From contig NC_092572.1 in NCBI RefSeq assembly GCF_037975245.1, positions 15,878,269 to 15,942,268 on the forward strand: a stretch of 64,000 bases of DNA, given 5' to 3'. The translations under genes and the position numbers were made by a program. Shown here in pieces: positions 1 through 10,837 of this stretch. Source of the DNA: Apostichopus japonicus (taxonomy: Eukaryota; Echinodermata; Holothuroidea; Aspidochirotida; Stichopodidae). The number at the start of each line of letters is the position of its first letter. The stretch's first letter is position 1. Below the pieces are notes generated by a model that was not told where the DNA came from, did not search any database, and saw only the letters and a program-made list of their open reading frames with translations.

Positions 1-548
1 AGCCAAGCTATTACCTAACTACAGACAGAACAAAAAAGACTTTCTATTCTTAAGTAAACTGGTACCTTGATCAAACTTTACCATATTATTAGATCTTGAT
101 CAATGTTTACAATATTACTAGAGGGTCATCGGGCTGATACAGGTGGTTTACTCTCGAACCAGTGTCAAAGCTTTAATGAAACAGGACACTGTTGTGCTGG
201 AATGAGACACGTTAGAACACAACAGGTAGCGAGGGCGCTTTATTCTGTCCTTGTCTACAGTAGCATACCCGTACAACTGCTGTGTAACCCTACACCAACT
301 TATTACGGTCTTGTCCATGAAACAAAAAGCCTTATCAGCTGACATACTACCGAACTAAGTCGGTATACTTTATACTAGTATGCAAATCATAAACAATCTA
401 TAAACAGAAATAGGTGGGTGGCTCTGCTCTTCATTATCTAAAACAAGAGATATCCTTTAAGAATGTGGACTTAATAGATAAATGCAGAGGGGGTGGGGAA
501 AAGAATGGAAGGTAGAGGGGGCCAGAGACAAGGAAAATTCCAACGCAC
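1..548. other. Unassigned non-coding sequence
   Basis: No coding frame with convincing composition and no repeat was recognised. Short open frames on both strands overlap one another and lack splice-flanked structure. The stretch probably belongs to an intron or intergenic DNA next to the minus-strand exon that follows. Confidence 0.4.
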
Positions 549-641
549 CTGTGTTCTGCAAGCATCTCCATAAGTTATACCTGCCAGAACTTCAGAGATG
601 GGTCCAGGGTGCGTCTTATCCCCAAAACGCTCTTGCCTAAT
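549..641 (-). CDS. Internal exon of an unidentified minus-strand gene
   Basis: On the minus strand a 93-bp open block (31 codons, phase 0 at both ends) follows a consensus acceptor (AATTTCAG) and ends CAG before a GTGCGT donor. The encoded peptide begins IRQERFGDKTHPGP and ends GITYGDACRTQ, a soluble, protein-like composition unlike the shadow frames nearby. The exon at 1481-1588 lies upstream on this strand but appears to end in a stop codon, so this exon may belong to another transcript or to an alternative 3' end. I do not recognise the family. Exon status is inferred from splice sites plus composition only. Confidence 0.55.
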
Positions 642-1173
642 CTGAAATTCAAAGAGTAGACAACATCCTCGTTGGTAACATTATAACACTTCTATTCATA
701 GTCTCTCTGCCATTAAGGACGAGGCATTAAAAATTCATGCCTTTTGCCACCGCGGTCCTGGCACCAGCTGCAAGGAGCATGTGGCATGAGTGCTAAATGC
801 CTCGTTCTGTTGGATGCAGGTGTGACCTCATCAATTTTTCATTTCTGGGTAATATGGTTACGGAAATTTCACCGGCAGACACTCTTTGGGACATCTATCA
901 AAGATGTCAGAATGACAGAACACATAACATAGCACTAAGAAGACACATAACATAACACTAAGAGGACATTGAATAGTGATACTAAGGAGGAGAGATTTAA
1001 GAATGTTTAAAGTTCTCACAGCAAATTTTTGAGGCTTGCTAAGGGTCTGCTGTGTGTAAAATGATCCTGGGTGGGAAGGGGGGCGTGAGGAAATATACAC
1101 CCATCCGCTTCAACCTACCATAAAAATACACAAGTAGTAAATAGCACAACTTAAAAACTTTCTTGGGTGAACC

Positions 1174-1253
1174 CTCCCTACATGTGGAAATGGCTCCCTA
1201 AATGGGGAGTCCGCTCCCTACAAGGGGAGAACCCTACCTACGTGGGGAGTTCG
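1174..1253. repeat. Minisatellite, four 20-bp units
   Basis: Four consecutive 20-bp units, diverged from one another, follow the pattern CTCCCTA...GGGGAG. Three of them contain a self-complementary CTCCC/GGGAG-type pair, so each could form a small hairpin. No coding potential was seen. Confidence 0.75.
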
Positions 1254-1480
1254 CTTCAACGAATCCAGGGCAACACCCACTGATACACTTTTACATTATC
1301 TTTTTTTTTTTACCACTTTTTCTATAACATACCAGATACATCATTCACTCCTCGGAAGACCGAATTAGGGGAAAGGCGAAAAAATGGGAAAGAAGTCAGA
1401 GGAAGGAGAAAGTGGTGACAAATAACAAAAATAAAACAATCAATTAGAAATAACAGTGTATAACGTCATCAGCGTACAGT

Positions 1481-1588
1481 TTAAACCTTCTTCTTGTACT
1501 CCTTATGATCTTGTCCCTGTCTTGCAAACTGTTGTGGATCAGTGATAGCGACTGCATCACCACTCTTGGGGTCCTTGTCACCTACCCA
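1481..1588 (-). CDS. Probable terminal exon of a minus-strand gene
   Basis: A 108-bp block on the minus strand follows a good acceptor (TTTTTCACAG) and reads 35 codons to a TAA at 1481-1483. It starts WVGDKDPKSGDAVAI and ends in a lysine-rich tail, KEYKKKV. It starts in phase 0. The nearest upstream exon (2739-3047) has its own in-frame stop, and its only weak donor would give phase 1, so the two do not join simply. This is either a separate transcript or an exon is missing between them. No poly(A) signal was evident just downstream. Family not recognised. Confidence 0.55.
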   Translation of the reverse strand, partial: WVGDKDPKSGDAVAITDPQQFARQGQDHKEYKKKV

Positions 1589-2738
1589 CTGTGAAAAATG
1601 TAACCAGAGAGAAGAGTTGTGGATGACGCATAATCACTGGGTTTCCATTTGGCCTGTTTCCTACAAGATTTCTAACCGCAGGGGCGTAGCCAGGGGGAGA
1701 AGGGGGAGACCGCCCCCCCTCGATTTTTTTTTTGTATTTTTTTTATGATATCGAAGTTTTATAGTAGCTGTTATAAGAGGTTTTAATATTTGTTCACCAT
1801 TAAATTAACTGTGTCTGAATTTTCGAAGATTCCCTGACCAACATTCTTCATCATACTTCCCTCTACTCGTGCAATTTTGACCGGTCTGTTAGTGGTTGAA
1901 GGTTGTTTTTCTATATTGGTTGTCCATAGATGATGTTTTGTGCAACATTATGGGCATGTTTGAAGTGAATTTGTTTATTCAAATTCTGAACAAATAATGG
2001 GCTTTAAAACCTCAAAAAGTGGGGCTGACGGGTATTGTGGGCCGTTACGTAGTATTACCTACAAAAGCAATGATCCACAGGAGATGCAATGAGGTCCAAC
2101 ATGATGTGTGACTGGTGTCAATCTTAAAATAGGTATTGGATGAAAAGAAAAACTATTTGGAAAAAACTTGGTTCTCAGGCAAAAGTGTTCATCTGGTTGG
2201 TCATTTTCAAGCCTGAGAAGTGCCATTTTCGGTGATCTGGGGGCTATCAAAACCAGAAATTTTCTTGTACGCTGCGTGCCAACCGATGGTGGCACTCCGC
2301 TTAGATAGTAATATACAAAATATCACAAAGCACGAGAACAATTTGGGGGATGAAAGTTGCTACGCGCCTGCACCCAAGCAAATGTACCCCATCAATATTT
2401 GAAACAAATCACCGCCCCGGATCACATTGTCCAGAATGGTGACAATCCCGCTTCCCCCTCCCCCCAACAACCCTTCTATCCCTGTTCTCCCTCTGAAAAG
2501 ATCAAACATTTGCTAAATAAATAGCAAACAAACAAAGGATGACTAACTTCTGATAATTCCATCTGTAGGACATTTTAGATTTAGATTTTTTTGTTTCTGG
2601 AAAGTGCTAAAATCAAAACATTTTCATCACCTTGGCAAGTGCCTCTTCGATGTCTTGAATTGTCAAAGTCCCCAAATTGCCCAAAATTAAGGATTGTGTC
2701 GAGTGATTCTGTCAAACGGATGATGTGCCTACCACCAA
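1589..2738. other. Non-coding, with one transposon-terminus motif
   Basis: No supported gene. At 1679-1694 lies CAGGGGCGTAGCCAGG, which I recognise as a terminus typical of short non-autonomous DNA transposons in marine invertebrates. It is followed by a G-rich then C-rich run. The matching end was not found nearby, so the element is truncated or its limits are not visible. The rest is AT-rich with no recognisable structure. Confidence 0.4.
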
Positions 2739-3047
2739 TTATATGTCACTACTACTCAGGTGTATCTTTGTCTTGTAGCCCTCGTCTTCCCCTTTCTCTC
2801 CCCAGTTGGCGTACTTTTGAGCTACCTCCACCTTGGAGTATGTGTTTGGCGTGTTCAGCCATTTCGTCTTCTCCTCTGCCTGCCTCCTGTTCAACATCTT
2901 GATCGGTGACTTGTATCTGCTCTTCTCAAATTCGTTGTCGTAGATGTAGTTGAAGTTGGTGGAGGCTGCTGGGTAGGCGACGTCGCTCTTGGGCTTCAGT
3001 TCGTGTCTCACAAACGGCTGGCCGTACACGTTGCCTGCTATGTAACC
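2739..3047 (-). CDS. Exon of an unidentified minus-strand gene, 102 codons
   Basis: On the minus strand an acceptor (TTTGTTACAG) is followed by 102 codons ending in TAA at 2739-2741. The product is hydrophilic, rich in Tyr, Asn, Lys and Glu (for example GYIAGNVYGQPFVRHELKP, later KTKWLNTPNTYSKVEVAQK), with no membrane segment or signal peptide. The exon starts in phase 0, matching the phase-0 end of the exon at 3859-4023, so these two almost certainly splice together across an 811-bp intron. It may be terminal, or may use a weak donor just before the stop. The charged, aromatic-rich composition would suit a cytoskeletal or ciliary protein, but that is speculation. Confidence 0.7.
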   Translation of the reverse strand, partial: GYIAGNVYGQPFVRHELKPKSDVAYPAASTNFNYIYDNEFEKSRYKSPIKMLNRRQAEEKTKWLNTPNTYSKVEVAQKYANWGEKGEDEGYKTKIHLSSSDI

Positions 3048-3464
3048 CTGTAACAAATTAAAAAGTTCCTGTGATCAAATTTTTGTGCTGGTTGCAGATC
3101 TAAGTCACTCTTACATCTAACATCAGCAGCACAACATTCCTCCATCTTTGTCTTCTTTGCTGTTTTACTTATGAAATGATTACATATCAAGTCTTCCACA
3201 AGTATCTCTTTGAAAATCTCACACATTCGCTGTCTTTGGTGCATTCAGGACAAACTAATTGGAACATTCTGTTTCTATGCCATTTCCATGAAATACTGCA
3301 CAATTTTGGATGCAGGTGATCTTGAAAATATTTTCAAAATGGGTGGGGTGTGCGACAGATCACTTGTAGGGAGCTTCATGAAGTTCCCCAAACCGATAAA
3401 GTTTGGATTATGTTCAATAGCGTATGAAACCATTCTGATTATTAAGTCAAGAGCTTGCCAATAC

Positions 3465-3490
3465 TATATATATATATATATATATATATT
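3465..3490. repeat. Short (TA)n microsatellite
   Basis: A run of about a dozen TA dinucleotides. The open frame through it is an artefact of the repeat. Confidence 0.85.
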
Positions 3491-3858
3491 GAATCTAAGA
3501 GAGTATCAAGCTGTAACAATTAGAGTTTCTAGTAAGACACAAATCAAATCAAATGGTGTATCCAACCATCCTGATACATCACAGCTGTTTACTTTGACTG
3601 AACGAAGCTACCTGCTTATCCACACTGACTTCCTACAACTCACTTCTCACTGAATTATCTCACTTAATAAAGCGTATTAGCTTGGTACACATATGATCAA
3701 AAACCTCATACGTTAACTAGCGACGCCATCGGTTGGCAATTAGCATAGTAAATGCTTGCTATGTCTGCCCAGATCTTTAATGCAAATAAGGCTAGTTGGT
3801 CTGCTGCACAGATGTTGCAGGCCAAGTGAGTTGGAATTTTTGCATTTTGAAATCTTAC

Positions 3859-4023
3859 CATATTGTCCAAATGTCTCATCATGGCTTCGAACTCCAGTTC
3901 ACCGACCTTCAGTTTGTGTCCTGTCTCACTGACCCCTCCTGCGTCCTTGGCAGTCCCTTCGCCGACCTTGTCTCTGACTTCATCCGGTAGGTGGATGACA
4001 TTCTCCAGGCCTACGGCATGTAT
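3859..4023 (-). CDS. Internal exon of an unidentified minus-strand gene, 55 codons
   Basis: On the minus strand ATTCATGACAG precedes a 165-bp block of exactly 55 codons that ends ATG before a GTAAGA donor. The peptide is acidic and helix-prone (ENVIHLPDEVRDKVGEG early, LEFEAMMRHLDNM at the end). Both ends are phase 0 and it joins in frame to 2739-3047. GC content is clearly above the flanks, as expected for a real exon in this AT-rich DNA. Protein family not recognised. Confidence 0.72.
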
Positions 4024-4735
4024 CTGTCATGAATAATTAGCATACGGTAAAGCGTTTGAATGCAGTTTGTTGTTACATTATCGAACACAAGTCTTACGAG
4101 CGACTCTTTTAATCTCTCTTATTCCTCCTTTGTCGTTTCTTGTCGCTGACTTTGCTCTGCTGGTCCTAACACTACTAAGGAGATTCTTATATTTGTCATC
4201 TTGTATATGCCATCCGAGGAATGAAACTCAAAAAATTCATATAAGAGGACGACAACATCGTACATGATTTGCCGAAGAAACCATCCATTTGGCGTTCATG
4301 CTTCAAAAATACAAGACCCACTAAAGAGTCGTTTTTAGCTTAAATCCGGTTTGAACTTTCATCCTTTTGATGAAACCTTTGAATCCTTCTCAATTGAAGC
4401 ATTTTGTCTTCCATCTCTCTGTCAAGGGACAAAAGAGCTAAATACTGCCATTACAGAACAAACACAGAAATGCACTTCTCCTTCAACAGGCAAATATTTG
4501 AGCAACTGTCTGTCTGGGCAGTAATACTTCATTCGTTCCTATCCAACAAAAAAAAATTGTCTGTCAACAAAACTGGACCAAACTTGGCTATTTGATAATT
4601 TGCTCTTTAATGAACAAAAAGATGTCAACTTCTCTATGGTGGATATAACCAATGCCTGGATTCTGCAAGGCACCTTGATAGCAAATAGGCAAAAGCATTA
4701 TGTACAATATGTATGAGGTACAATAGAAGCATTGT

Positions 4736-4849
4736 AACACTATCAGGAAAATGGAACTTGTGTTTATAAGCCTCTTCTCCAAACGATTTGATACAGAATC
4801 CTGTGGACGCCTGCGGGCGCAAGCTGAGCTCATCAAACTTACAAAGACC
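4736..4849 (-). CDS. Possible exon, minus strand, 3' limit unclear
   Basis: After a possible acceptor (GCTCCTGAG) the minus strand reads a protein-like stretch beginning GLCKFDELSLRPQAST and containing KSFGEEAYKHKFHF. Downstream in the same frame it turns into a hydrophobic low-quality sequence, so the exon probably ends near 4740, but no strong donor was found there. Its position, between two better supported exons of the same strand, and its phase (0) make it a candidate exon of the same gene. The acceptor is not preceded by a strong pyrimidine tract. Confidence 0.35.
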
Positions 4850-5296
4850 CTCAGGAGCATCCCAGCTTTCCTTTCATGATGTTAGTGTCATCACATTAGT
4901 ATTTATAATACGCTTTCTGGCCAAGGTGAAGTGCACAGGCGCGGCAGTATTTGAATATACCGCGGAGGATTGAAAACTGAAGCCTTTCCAAAATCTCATC
5001 GATCATATTCATAGACTTACTGTTTTAGTATTCTGTGCTTAATACTCCCTTTTGAATAGATATTTATTCCTCTTGAATGTTATTCAACTTTTATTAGCAG
5101 ATTGAATTTGAGTTAGCAGAAATAAATGTTTCAGTTTTTGAGTCGGACTAAATTTATTCCAGTCCTTGCAGCCCGACTGAACTTTATTAACATTAGGCTG
5201 AAACTTGGAAGAAAATCAATTTTATCCCACAGCGATAGGCCTAGGCCTAAATATCCAATAACGAATGTTCAGAACTTGCTGCAGTTATCCAAGAAT

Positions 5297-5480
5297 ATGG
5301 AAAATATTGTTGACCCTTCGAAGAAGACCAAGCCTCAAAAATGTGTTATTTATTGGATGAAAGATCAACAAGTTAGTACAGAGTCGGTGATGGACAAAGA
5401 AAATGCAACTGAAAATGCAGTCTGCTTGATAAAGTGGAGAGGAAAGGGGCCGTATTCTAGAAAAATCATCAAAATAAGTG
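5297..5480 (+). CDS. First coding exon of a small two-exon gene
   Basis: The frame is open from 5126, but ATG at 5297 is preferred because the protein looks better from there: MENIVDPSKKTKPQKCVIYW, then a long charged linker, then LIKWRGKGPYSRKIIKIS. A lysine-rich start followed by a short beta-rich K/Y-W block resembles the N-terminal region seen in many invertebrate BEN-domain-type proteins; this is resemblance, not a firm assignment. The exon ends at a strong donor (G/GTATGT) in phase 1, which fits the exon at 6222. No BEN domain is seen, so the product would be a truncated or stand-alone version. Confidence 0.5.
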
Positions 5481-6221
5481 GTATGTTGACCTTTTTTCTG
5501 TTTCATTTCTATGTGTAATCATTTGAAACTTTCTGACAGTGGCACAATAACCAAGTTCAACTTCTAATTTTCTCCTGTCTTGTGCCACGATAAACAGCAT
5601 ATTTGCAGTTAATAAAATTAATAATCAAATTAAAATAAGACAAGGCTACATGTGTAGTATATTTCTTGTTTAGGCCTAAACTTATAGGGTTACTACAGTT
5701 ATGCTTATTCTTATGGGTGCATGGGGTAATGCCTATGTTTGGTAATTATTTGGACATTCAGTACTTGGATTTTCCTAGTTTTTACCTAGTCAAACTTCAC
5801 GTTCAAGTCTGACGTTTCTCTTACCGTACTACAGAGATTTTACTTACCATTGAAATAGCGTTATAAAAATGCAAAACATTTAAGTGTTGGGCATGCAGGG
5901 TTTAATGTGATTACATTTGTTTTTCATATATGGTTATATGCAAGGAGCCAAATTTTTCATCATTTTAATAATTATTACAGGGGGGGGAGGGCTAGTAAGG
6001 TTATATATAAACTTTGTGACATGTTGTAAGACATGTGTAAACATGCTTGCATGCAAAAAAAGTGGGGTCTAAAGCCACCCATCTCTCCCCCGCGTTGCGA
6101 CGTCCCTGTCTTATGCACTGAATATTATATATTATATTTTCCGTTTCTGGTGGGTGGTTATTGTGCCAATGTATATTTGTGCCCTATCATTATTAATTAT
6201 TTCTATTTGTTTTATGTTCAG

Positions 6222-6379
6222 AGTACATTCACAGTATGTGTGGCAGAAACCAGTGGACAGAGCCACAGCCACAAGAGATGAACAAACGGTTTGCATACAA
6301 GTGCACCAATGCTCCAAGATACATGAAATTGAAGAAGCTGTATTTTATTTTTGTTTTGTTTTGTTTTGTAATTTTATAG
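6222..6379 (+). CDS. Second, terminal exon of the small plus-strand gene
   Basis: A TTTATGTTCAG acceptor precedes this block. Joined to the exon ending at 5480 (phase 1) it reads on for about 52 codons, including MNKRFAYKCTNAPRYMKLKK, to a TAG at 6377-6379. The last dozen residues are hydrophobic and come from a TTTTG-rich stretch, which may simply be untranslated sequence captured by a lost stop. AATAAA follows seven bases after the stop. The total product would be about 113 residues. The phase match and the poly(A) signal support a real transcript; function unknown. Confidence 0.5.
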
Positions 6380-6385
6380 TTGTTG

Positions 6386-6391
6386 AATAAA
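6386..6391 (+). terminator. Poly(A) signal AATAAA
   Basis: Canonical hexamer just after the stop codon of the two-exon gene. Its closeness to the stop implies an extremely short 3' UTR. Confidence 0.45.
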
Positions 6392-6489
6392 AAAGGAGAC
6401 TTCAGAATTCTGGTTATTCTCATTATTTGTTTGGAGAGTTTTATTCAATAACTAGGACAACAAGCTGGCCAAATTCCTAACTCTCCTTA

Positions 6490-6925
6490 CTTGGAACTGA
6501 TTAGCATACAAGTATTCAATAAGTATTCGAGTAAGTATTCAGAAACCTGTTAAGCCTTCATAAAATAACTAATTAGCATACAAGTATTTGAATACTAGCG
6601 AATAAGAATACATGCGAGTAACTATAAGTATGCATCAGAGCCGAATTATTTAAATTAGCAAATACTTATATGTAAATGAGCTAAGTATTTAAATAGCTAT
6701 TCCAAATCTACTCGAATACCTATTCGAATACCTATTTGAATACCTATTTGAATACCTAACAGGTATTCGAATACTTCACTCATTTACATATTTTGGCTCT
6801 GACGAAGGCGTATAGTTATTCGTATTAGTATTGGAATACTTATTTTGTACTGTGTGTTATATGGTAAATTTTCTGAATACTAAGGAAATCTTTGAATACT
6901 TTTTGAATACTTATTGACTATATTC
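6490..6925. mobile_element. Foldback (hairpin) element of about 430 bp
   Basis: The whole segment is an imperfect palindrome centred near 6720. The left arm carries repeated AAGTATTC motifs, then AGTAACTATA, CAGAGCC and ATGTAAATGAG. The right arm carries the reverse complements in mirrored order (CTCATTTACAT, GGCTCTG, TATAGTTATTCG, then repeated GAATACTT). The core has serial TATTCGAATA palindromes. It resembles a non-autonomous foldback transposon or MITE. No target-site duplication could be defined by eye. Confidence 0.6.
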
Positions 6926-8127
6926 GTGTTAGGTAAGGGTAACTCTATTAAAAAGCAGATAATCCGCTTTGTAACGACCATTGTTTGTTACCCAGACTCG
7001 ACAAAAAAAACCACACACACACACCGATTGATAAAATTGTAGGTTGACAAAACCCAGACTACCAACTCTTGATGCTGCAGGGAGAAGAGAGGACCAAGTA
7101 CTCCCATTCCTGCCCATCAACACCCCCCACTTCACCCACCACTTTAAAATTCTAACCCACTAGTAAAGTGTGTTGCTGAACCCTCAAGACATACAAATAG
7201 AAAACTCAATTATGACTTTCATGAATGATCTCTAAGGGAAATTTTTCCCACAGTTTCCACTGGTAGCTTTTCTAAGGATTTACATTAGCCAAAAGACCCT
7301 GGTTTCCAAGGTCAATAATGAAACACATCTCCCAGGTGGGTAACCTTGCCCTTGGGGTCAGACATCGAAAAGAATTTTATGGGAACTTTATCGCTGAATG
7401 TCAACATTATTAGTGCACATACATGTTAGAAGCAAACATCCCCTACTATGCCTTAATCCAAATCCATAAAACCGATTTGGAGTCGGCAAGTCCCATCAAG
7501 ACTAGCAATTATTCCAGTCAAACATACTTTTTCAACCGCTGTTATTTTCTTTTCATTTCATGGAGCAGGCTTTGCTATTGCGGGTGGCTTTCTGCTGTTA
7601 CTCAGAGCCTAGTTTGACTCAGGAAATAGCAAACAAAAGTTTGTACAGAAGCGGAATCTTCGGGGGTGGAGAGAGTTGAGGAGAGTGTAATGACTACATA
7701 TTGATACAGAAGTAGACTATGCTAATGGCAAAATCAAGTTCTGTGTAGGCTAGGAGATACAATCATTCCTAAGACAATAAAAATTCCAACTTGATTATAT
7801 TGTTTGGAAACAGTTTGAAAATTTCAGATAACTTTTCTCAGAGGAGAGGGTCATATCAAAGATTAACTCAATCCATACCATTTACTTTGTGTTTCGAGTT
7901 GACTAATCTTGTCCATTTTCAACCCTAACCCCCCCCCCTTACCCCATTCCCGGCTCTTTAAAAAACAGCTTAAAAAGGAAAACTCTGTAACTTTCACAGG
8001 TCTCCAAAATATTCTGAAATGGAGGAGAATGAACAAACTGTATCATAACCAGAAAACATTTGGCCTCACACTGCTAAGTTTTACAAGCAATCCGACCACG
8101 TTGGACCAAGTCCAGCTAATTCTTTAC
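6926..8127. other. Unassigned non-coding sequence
   Basis: Contains a short (CA)n run near 7010 and C-rich homopolymers near 7927, and no supported coding block. Probably intronic to the minus-strand gene. Confidence 0.4.
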
Positions 8128-8344
8128 CTGTATCTCACATGCTGCTACACAGTTGAGGGCTAGGAAGTACGCCTCTATGGACCCACCACAGCAGACGATC
8201 TTCTTTTTGGGTCCAGGGGCCCTGATGATTTGATCCTTCTGTTCCTCCTCGACCACGATCTCCGTGTAGTCATAGTATAGAGATCTCACCACAAATCAAG
8301 GCATCTTGACTGATCGGCAATAGGCCACATTTCATAGTTGAGAC
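8128..8344 (-). CDS. Internal exon of an unidentified minus-strand gene, apparent frameshift
   Basis: On the minus strand an acceptor (AATCTTGACAG) and a donor (CAG/GTAAAG) enclose 217 bp. Read in phase 0 from the acceptor it gives a protein-like start (VSTMKCGLLPISQDALICGE). About 60 bp in, the convincing frame switches by one, to LYYDYTEIVVEEEQKDQ, then RAPGPKKKIVCCGGSIEAYF, and ends in phase 0 at the donor. Both neighbouring junctions demand a multiple of three, so one base is in excess near 8285. This is either a disabled gene or a sequencing or assembly error. The peptide is well conserved-looking but I cannot name the family. Confidence 0.6.
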
Positions 8345-10024
8345 CTGTCAAGATTCAAAGCAAAAAATTCAAAATCCTCCATATTCTATGACATCTTTGC
8401 TTTTAACGATTTGCTTTGGTCAACAACTTGCAGGAAGGGTAATGCTAGGCAAACATATTGAATATTCAAAGAACATTTAAATCCTCCATAGTCTATGACA
8501 TCATTGCTTTTAAGGTAGTTTGTTTTCTTCTTTTTCTTTTGTTTTATGTGGTCAGCAAATTTATAAAGTCAACCAGGTATCTATCAAAACAAATCGAATG
8601 TGACAAGTCAAGCTAAAGATCTTACAAAAAAGTGATCAAAATCCAAGTAAAGAACCTGCTCTAAGAATCATGCCGAAGTGTGCACATGTTAAATGCATTT
8701 AGTACCTGGTCTGGATTTATTATTATTATTACTATTGCTCTGGCAGACTTTTAACTTTGAACACTATCTATCAATATGTAGCAACTGCTTTGAAGTTGAT
8801 GAGAAAAACATCTTTTGGCCGAGAAGCATCCAACATTGGGGTTATTCCACTCATCTCCAGAAGTTATCTGTTGATCAAAAAAAAATCCCTTAGTTCATTG
8901 TTGCCTTTAAATAAAACAGTGAGTGACTTTATTATTTAGATTACACAAAAGAAGGCAAAACTATATCAAGAAAAGAATGCAAGACAATTGATCAAGTTAG
9001 CCATTAGCTAGCATTTGAAAGCAGTAGAGAAGACCAGCATATGCAGAGAAGTCTCCTTGATAATTGAAACAAACACTGTTGTTCTATAACTCTATAAACA
9101 CTACCTGGCAATTGATTGGACATTGTTTATATGTAAAGGATTGGGTGGTTAGAGAAGTCTGGTTGCGACATCCAAGGGGGGGGGGGGGTGGGTGGGGGGG
9201 AGATATAGTATGGCAAATGGGAATGCAGAACTCAGTTTTTCTCTTTAAGCGCTGGTATTTTGTTCCCCACTAGCAAGCTCTACATCAAAAAATAGGAGGA
9301 AAAGGAAAACAAATGTGTAATAAACAATGCTTGATAAAATCATAAACTAGCTTTTAAATGTTGGAACACTCCTTTAATGCTCAGAAAATATTAAAGAGTG
9401 AATGGCTCCTTTATTAATATTAAGGAGTAGAAGGCTCATTTAAATGCTTATGCCATGCAACCCACAATGCATCTCATGTCAAAAATTAACCTTCTATTCT
9501 AAAAATCATGGCTATAACCGACATATGATAAAAAAAAAATAAGATATAAAATCTTAAATTTGTCCAAAATCCATAACCATCTAAAAAAATATTTGCTTTG
9601 TCGATAGATGATAGCTGAAGGGAATCAATACAGCTTATTTATTACAACTCTAAGTGTACATATGACCAACTAATCCCAATGCCATGGAATACTATTATGT
9701 ACCAACGCCAACAACAATATGTACACAACAGTTACCTTTATCGAACACATGGACACGGCCATCTTATACTACAAAAACTTGTGATAAAACTGAGGGTGCT
9801 ACTGGCAAATACCGCAGAATATGTACAACCTATCGAGCCTTATGCTGTCTACCAACAGAAATCACCTACAATATAAAATGAAATGCAAGCAAATATGAAT
9901 ACTTGTAATGTCTTCGTTCACATACTGAAATAATGATTCCATCTAGTACAGTAGTAGCAGGCATATCACATAATATAACACATGCTTGGACCTAAGAGGT
10001 TTAAAAAGTAAGGAACAAACTTAC
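8345..10024. other. Unassigned non-coding sequence
   Basis: Includes a short ATT run near 8720, a G homopolymer tract at 9177-9200, and a small palindromic motif around 9370-9440 (ACTCCTTTAATG and its partial complement). No supported exon. Probably intronic. Confidence 0.4.
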
Positions 10025-10105
10025 CTGATTGTACCTGGTCTCCATAGCTGCCCTCAGCATACACTGCAAACGTACATTTTCTGCAACAGCTAACTTCACG
10101 TCAAA
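10025..10105 (-). CDS. Internal exon, 27 codons, minus strand
   Basis: TTTTTTGTAG acceptor, 81 bp open, CAG/GTAAGT donor. The peptide begins FDVKLAVAENVRLQ and continues CMLRAAMETRYNQ, a helix-like amphipathic segment. It is phase 0 at both ends and compatible with the exon at 8128-8344. It is too short to show up as a stand-alone open frame. It lies just downstream, in transcription order, of the LINE insertion at 10.8-15.2 kb, so the LINE sits in an intron if the exons further up belong to the same gene. Confidence 0.6.
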
Positions 10106-10330
10106 CTACAAAAAACGCATCATATCAGTCAAAATCTTAGAAAAGTTACAAATGAAACATGTTATTACCTCATAGAGCTTTTGATGATAAACTGACGCAG
10201 AGAAAGTTAATTAAAAATAACTGATATTTTTGGATATATACATAAATCTTAGATTTCGTGTATAAACCACGTTGTCAATGGTCCTGACCACAAACTTTTT
10301 CAGGTTCCTTACCCGCAACTTCCTGGAGTT

Positions 10331-10610
10331 TTGAAGGCTGAAATTGCAAATAAACTAGTGCATATCCCTACACCAGTTTGAAGGGTCACATTGCAAATAA
10401 ATTAATGCATATCCCTACACCAGTTTGAAGGGTCACATTGCAAATAAATTAATGCATATCCCTACACTAGTTTGGAGGGCTGAAATTGCAAATAAACTAT
10501 TGCATATCCCTACACTAGTTTGGAGGGCTGAAATTGCAAATAAACTATTGCATATCCCTACACTAGTTTGGCGGGCTGAAATTGCAATTAACTAGTGCAT
10601 ATCTCTACAT
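10331..10610. repeat. Minisatellite, about six 47-bp units
   Basis: Units of 47 bp built around ATTGCAAATAAA...GCATATCCCTACAC, with two main variants (GGGTCACATTGC and GGGCTGAAATTGC) arranged in blocks. The last unit is shortened by a small deletion. No coding potential. Confidence 0.85.
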
Positions 10611-10837
10611 ATAAATAGACCTATCAAAAAGCCCAATCCTTGAGATCAATTTTAAGTTGGTCTGACTTCATGAAGTCAAAAAATTGGATAACCAACCGTT
10701 ATTGGATAACCAACCGTCAACCTGTTAACACTGTTCCTTGAGGAGCTCTTATATTTTCTACTTTCCAATGATCTCCGAGGTTAAATAGAGTGTGGTTTTC
10801 ACTACATCATTGCAAATTGTATTATTTGAGACACTAA

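Noticed and set aside
2591-2902. 103-codon plus-strand open frame
   Set aside because: It is the antisense shadow of the better supported minus-strand exon at 2739-3047.
3210-3653. 147-codon plus-strand open frame
   Set aside because: It runs through a (TA)n repeat and lies outside any splice-supported structure; composition is non-coding.
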